Of a stretch of 38,628 bases of DNA, positions 35,972-38,628 are shown in pieces. Position numbers and translations under genes: made by a program. Below the pieces are notes generated by a model. The model worked only from the letters and a program-made list of their open reading frames with translations. It had not been told where the DNA came from and searched no databases. Every line of letters begins with the position of its first letter. Within the stretch, counting starts at the first letter, position 1. Source of the DNA: a virus; IMG/VR virus record IMGVR_UViG_3300049729_000081, positions 1-38,628 of that record. One strand, given 5' to 3'.

Positions 35972-37921
35972 TCAGTTCTTCGTGTAGCCGAATATCTTGC
36001 CCTCGATCTCCACCACGAAATCAACGGACGACGCAGTGGTACTAGTGTAATTGTACTGGATGAGCAGGTTGGTACCGGACGCTACGAAGGTGATGACGCT
36101 GGTTGCGACCGTTCGAAGTTCATTCCCAGACGCCAGGACTAAAGTCCCTCCATTGTTGGCCACCACGCACTCCCGAGTGTGGGCGAACGCAACATTTCCA
36201 GGCTCTGTCCCGTTTGCTGTGATCTTCACCCGGCCACCCTGGTAAGCAGCAATTGGAACGGTCATGACCGTTGTCGCTACGTTGTTGCAACTCTTGGATG
36301 TGTGCAGGAGCATGTGTTCGCCTAGCTCGTGGGTGATCGTCAGGGATCCGGCGATAATCCGCTTGAATTGAAGGTAGCCGTCCTGGGCGCCCCCGGTGAC
36401 GTTATTGACCATGAGTCCGATCTGGGCGTAAAAGGCGTTCGCGTCTTCCCAAGTGACCACGGGGTTCATGAGGCTACCTGCAGCGGGGGCGAGATCTCGG
36501 TAGACGTGGCCACCTCCATAGAGGGAAAGGGCACCTTCGTAACCGCTGACTCGCTGGCTCGCAGACCCGGCAAACCCAGTCCAGGTGCAGGTTCCGATTC
36601 CCCGGACCGTGCAGGCATTCCCGATCGTGATCCCAAATACCGTGGTGCTGGAATTTTCGATGTCACAGTGCAGCATCAGGACGTCTGAATTCTGGTCGAT
36701 ATTGAACCCGCGCCCAGTGTATCCAGTCCCCGCGGGTTGCCATCCTTCGGCTGTGGCGTTGATGAGGCACACTTGGCTGTTATAAATCTCATATTGACAA
36801 CCTCGGAATGTATTGATGACGGTGGTTGTCACCTGGTCCGAGGGGCCCGTCCCAGCTAGGCGCACAGTCCCATCCGGGCATTCGCACCGCTCGAAATAAA
36901 TATGTTGCGAACCCCAACTATTACCGGGGTCAGTGTCGATTAGAATTCCATATCCTTTGAGCGGAGTAATCCCTGAAATCCGCACATTCCGAAGAGTTGA
37001 CAGCCAGCAACCCTCCAGATAGATACCGATAACAGCAGCTCCGGTAGTCCCTGCTCCGTTGATGGAAATGTTTTCGATGGTCAGGTTTAAAATATCCTGG
37101 CCGAAGATCGCTGTGCCAGTTCCGGAGTAGGTAAGCACAACGCCTTGATTTTGCGTGGATACATAGGGCTGGGATTCTCCCAGTAGTTCCATGAACTGAT
37201 AAACCGTAAGCCCCGTGGTCCCCAGGTTGTAGACTCCTTGAGGAAAGCATACCCGACCGCCCCCTCTGGCATGCACGGCGTTAATCGCAGCCTGGATGGA
37301 TGCAGCATCGTTAGTGGTGCCATTTCCCGTGGCGCCGAAATCCTTGACGCTAATTGAGTCTAGATTTTTTGAATGTTGGGTTCTCCCAACACTACCTGCC
37401 ATATTGCTATTATTACCGATAAGTGAACTACCGTCGCTACCAGCAGTAATAGAAGAAAATGACTGTAGCGCGACTCCTACTGTATTTGTTGGATAGCTCT
37501 GCCCAAATGAATATCCAACAAGCCCGGCACCAGGTAGGGATGCAAGGGATGTTCCGCTGACGGTATTGATCCGCAGGTTGTCAACCGGGTAATCCGGCTG
37601 CTGGACGCCGAGCGCGTCGGTCAGATTGACCTTGTAGGCGTTGTTGGAGAACCAAACCTGGGCCTTCCCGTATTGGTCAAGGATTACCGGGTTCGGGTTT
37701 GGGTAAAGCAGAGTCGCATCCGTGAACGTCGCCAGCGGGACATTCGTGCCGGCGTAATAGGTATAGAGCATCCCCCCAGCCAAAGGCTGCCCGTTGTTGT
37801 CGAATTCCACATAGAGTGGATTCGTCATCAGGGTGGCGGACGGAGCTGCCGCGAACGAGGCCGTAGCCAAGTAGAGCGCCGCAACCAGCAGCGCCCCAAA
37901 TCGGATCATTTTTTTAAGCAT
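35972..37921 (-). CDS. Tailspike with N-terminal signal-like segment and pectate-lyase-type beta-helix
   Basis: A 649-residue protein. Residues 1-26 (MLKKMIRFGALLVAALYLAT then ASFAAA) look like a cleavable signal peptide. Residues 33-115 (NPLYVEFDNNGQPLAGGMLYTY..., VILDQYGKAQVWF) form a P22-tailspike-like head-binding domain. A beta-helix begins at KDFGATGNGTTNDAASIQAA (about 193-212) with the usual GRVCFPQGVYNLG coil and runs to about 500. The C-terminal 130 residues are a beta-rich trimer end. It would bind or cut host surface polysaccharide. GGAAAGG supports the first ATG at 37921. It is coupled to the 62-residue membrane protein (stop and start overlap). Confidence 0.82.
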   Translation of the reverse strand: MLKKMIRFGALLVAALYLATASFAAAPSATLMTNPLYVEFDNNGQPLAGGMLYTYYAGTNVPLATFTDATLLYPNPNPVILDQYGKAQVWFSNNAYKVNLTDALGVQQPDYPVDNLRINTVSGTSLASLPGAGLVGYSFGQSYPTNTVGVALQSFSSITAGSDGSSLIGNNSNMAGSVGRTQHSKNLDSISVKDFGATGNGTTNDAASIQAAINAVHARGGGRVCFPQGVYNLGTTGLTVYQFMELLGESQPYVSTQNQGVVLTYSGTGTAIFGQDILNLTIENISINGAGTTGAAVIGIYLEGCWLSTLRNVRISGITPLKGYGILIDTDPGNSWGSQHIYFERCECPDGTVRLAGTGPSDQVTTTVINTFRGCQYEIYNSQVCLINATAEGWQPAGTGYTGRGFNIDQNSDVLMLHCDIENSSTTVFGITIGNACTVRGIGTCTWTGFAGSASQRVSGYEGALSLYGGGHVYRDLAPAAGSLMNPVVTWEDANAFYAQIGLMVNNVTGGAQDGYLQFKRIIAGSLTITHELGEHMLLHTSKSCNNVATTVMTVPIAAYQGGRVKITANGTEPGNVAFAHTRECVVANNGGTLVLASGNELRTVATSVITFVASGTNLLIQYNYTSTTASSVDFVVEIEGKIFGYTKN

Positions 37922-38109
37922 TAGACGGCCTTTCCGTAACGGACTTCCGATTCCAGCGCGACCAACCTTTCGTTGTATGCCCGCTGATCTTTGACGAATT
38001 CCTTGAAATCCGTGCGCACGCCCCGGACGAGGTTTACCAGCACCCCCAGGAAAAGGATGATGATGCTTCCGATTACGCCTAGGAGGGCTTGAGCTACGGA
38101 GATTTCCAC
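37921..38109 (-). CDS. Small membrane protein of the lysis cassette
   Basis: A 62-residue protein with one N-terminal membrane helix (ALLGVIGSIIILFLGVLVNLV) followed by a charged helix (RTDFKEFVKDQRAYNERLVALESEV). One span plus a coiled coil resembles a short inner-membrane spanin or a XhlA-type holin accessory. It lies two bases downstream of the papain-fold enzyme. Role not certain; it could also be the holin. Confidence 0.6.
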   Translation of the reverse strand: MEISVAQALLGVIGSIIILFLGVLVNLVRGVRTDFKEFVKDQRAYNERLVALESEVRYGKAV

Positions 38110-38111
38110 GA

Positions 38112-38558
38112 TTAGCCTTTCAGCTTTGGCAGCACCTTACCCGGCATCTGCCAGATATGCTGAGGGGTTATTCGGTTGATTGCATCATTGCGGAACCACG
38201 GGGAGAGGCCCTTTTCGCGGGCCATGGCGACCAGTTCGGAGCACCACCATTGCCCCGTGTGTGCCCAGTTGCGGTGGAACACGAAGCCGAACAGGGCGGA
38301 CCAATCGTAGGCGTGCCCGACCTGGGACCGCGCCCACTTAGTGGCCTCACCGGGCATATGACAGGGAACATCCACGGCCACCACGGTTCCGTTGTCCCGC
38401 AAGAATTCATCAAGGCTCACTTCTCTGACTTTCGGGAAGCGGGCCTCGATGACTGTCCCATCGGTAGTCAGGAGTGCCGTATGGGAGAATTTCGACCAGG
38501 TAATGAACCGGATCGCCCAGCTAATCGGGGTCCGAGAGCTGGCAAATAGGACTTTCAC
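38112..38558 (-). CDS. Permuted papain-fold (NlpC/P60-like) endopeptidase
   Basis: A 148-residue protein from the GTG at 38558 (AGAGG upstream; GTGA overlap with the holin stop across the circle junction). H26 in WSKFSHTALL, E38 and C106 in GQWWCSELVAMA give the His-before-Cys order of the permuted papain group (YiiX/YebB, DUF830 type). Such enzymes cut amide bonds in peptidoglycan or lipids. An in-frame ATG at 38603 would extend into the holin gene and has no support. With the DUF2778-like enzyme this gives two candidate wall-active enzymes in one cassette. Confidence 0.75.
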   Translation of the reverse strand: MKVLFASSRTPISWAIRFITWSKFSHTALLTTDGTVIEARFPKVREVSLDEFLRDNGTVVAVDVPCHMPGEATKWARSQVGHAYDWSALFGFVFHRNWAHTGQWWCSELVAMAREKGLSPWFRNDAINRITPQHIWQMPGKVLPKLKG

Positions 38559-38628
38559 TTGGGAACCTCTGCATGGAAAACGTCGCGCACGATGATGCCC
38601 CACAGGAGCAGGACACCAGAGAATGCGG
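38502..38628. repeat. Terminal duplication (right copy)
   Basis: Identical to bases 1-127; see the left copy. The holin gene continues from this copy into base 128 onward of the window when the circle is closed. Confidence 0.95.

Noticed and set aside
35415-35972. Minus-strand 185-codon frame after the tailspike
   Set aside because: Its start overlaps the tailspike stop and the first 30 residues look plausible, but the rest is antisense to the ASCH gene and an Arg/Trp mini-gene. At most the first part could be a truncated gene; the gap 35883-35971 otherwise holds only the last TGTCCA repeat and a weak hairpin.

Overview
The window is a complete, circularly assembled tailed-phage genome. Bases 1-127 are identical to bases 38502-38628, so the non-redundant circle is 38,501 bp. 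The morphogenesis genes follow the order of Salmonella phage P22: small and large terminase, portal, scaffold, coat, gp4-like and gp10-like head-tail proteins, then counterparts of gp14, gp7, gp20 and gp16. This makes it a short-tailed (podovirus) phage, probably of a Gram-negative host. GC content is high, close to 60% by eye. Host genus cannot be named from the sequence. I saw no integrase, tRNA, CRISPR array or insertion sequence, so lysogeny is unproven although a Cro/CI-like helix-turn-helix gene sits at the divergent control region.

Layout. About 28.3 kb down to 1, continuing across the circle junction to 36 kb, is read on the minus strand. From 28.3 to 25.9 kb there are early genes: the HTH regulator, small proteins, a broken cytosine methyltransferase fragment, RusA, and a beta-helix repeat protein. 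A sigma70-type promoter (25910-25938) with a strongly structured leader then feeds the replication block: initiator with iteron-like repeats inside it, radical SAM enzyme, DnaB-type helicase, NinB, small zinc proteins, and a 107-residue sigma region-2-only protein. The late block follows (20.9 kb to 1.0 kb: packaging, head, tail, ejection proteins). The lysis cassette (1.0 kb, across the junction, to 37.9 kb) and the tailspike come last. A rightward (plus) block, 28.5-35.9 kb, holds a pentapeptide-repeat protein, an ERF annealing protein with a YqaJ/lambda-type exonuclease, a Ref-like nuclease, a phase-variable-looking cytosine methyltransferase, and a run of very small genes ending in an ASCH-domain protein.

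How it may work together. Six late-gene heads carry an exact 10-mer, CTATAATATA, with no consistent -35 box, 12-50 bases before the start codon. The phage also encodes a tiny sigma-like protein made only of region 2, directly before the first late promoter. By analogy with T4 gp55 and its TATAAATA promoters, I propose a minimal late sigma and its regulon. This is the most interesting system in the window.

Other points that stand out: a poly-G(8) tract where removing one G would restore both the methyltransferase and a second, fully overlapping reading frame; ten TGTCCA-type repeats placed just before the start codons of the 32-36 kb mini-genes; an antisense gene cassette inserted between terminase and portal, with its own promoter, an interlocking-stem leader, a 50-unit hexanucleotide array and a terminator; a similar interlocking-stem leader on the early leftward transcript; and an unusual lysis set with an L,D-transpeptidase-like (DUF2778) enzyme plus a permuted papain-fold enzyme.
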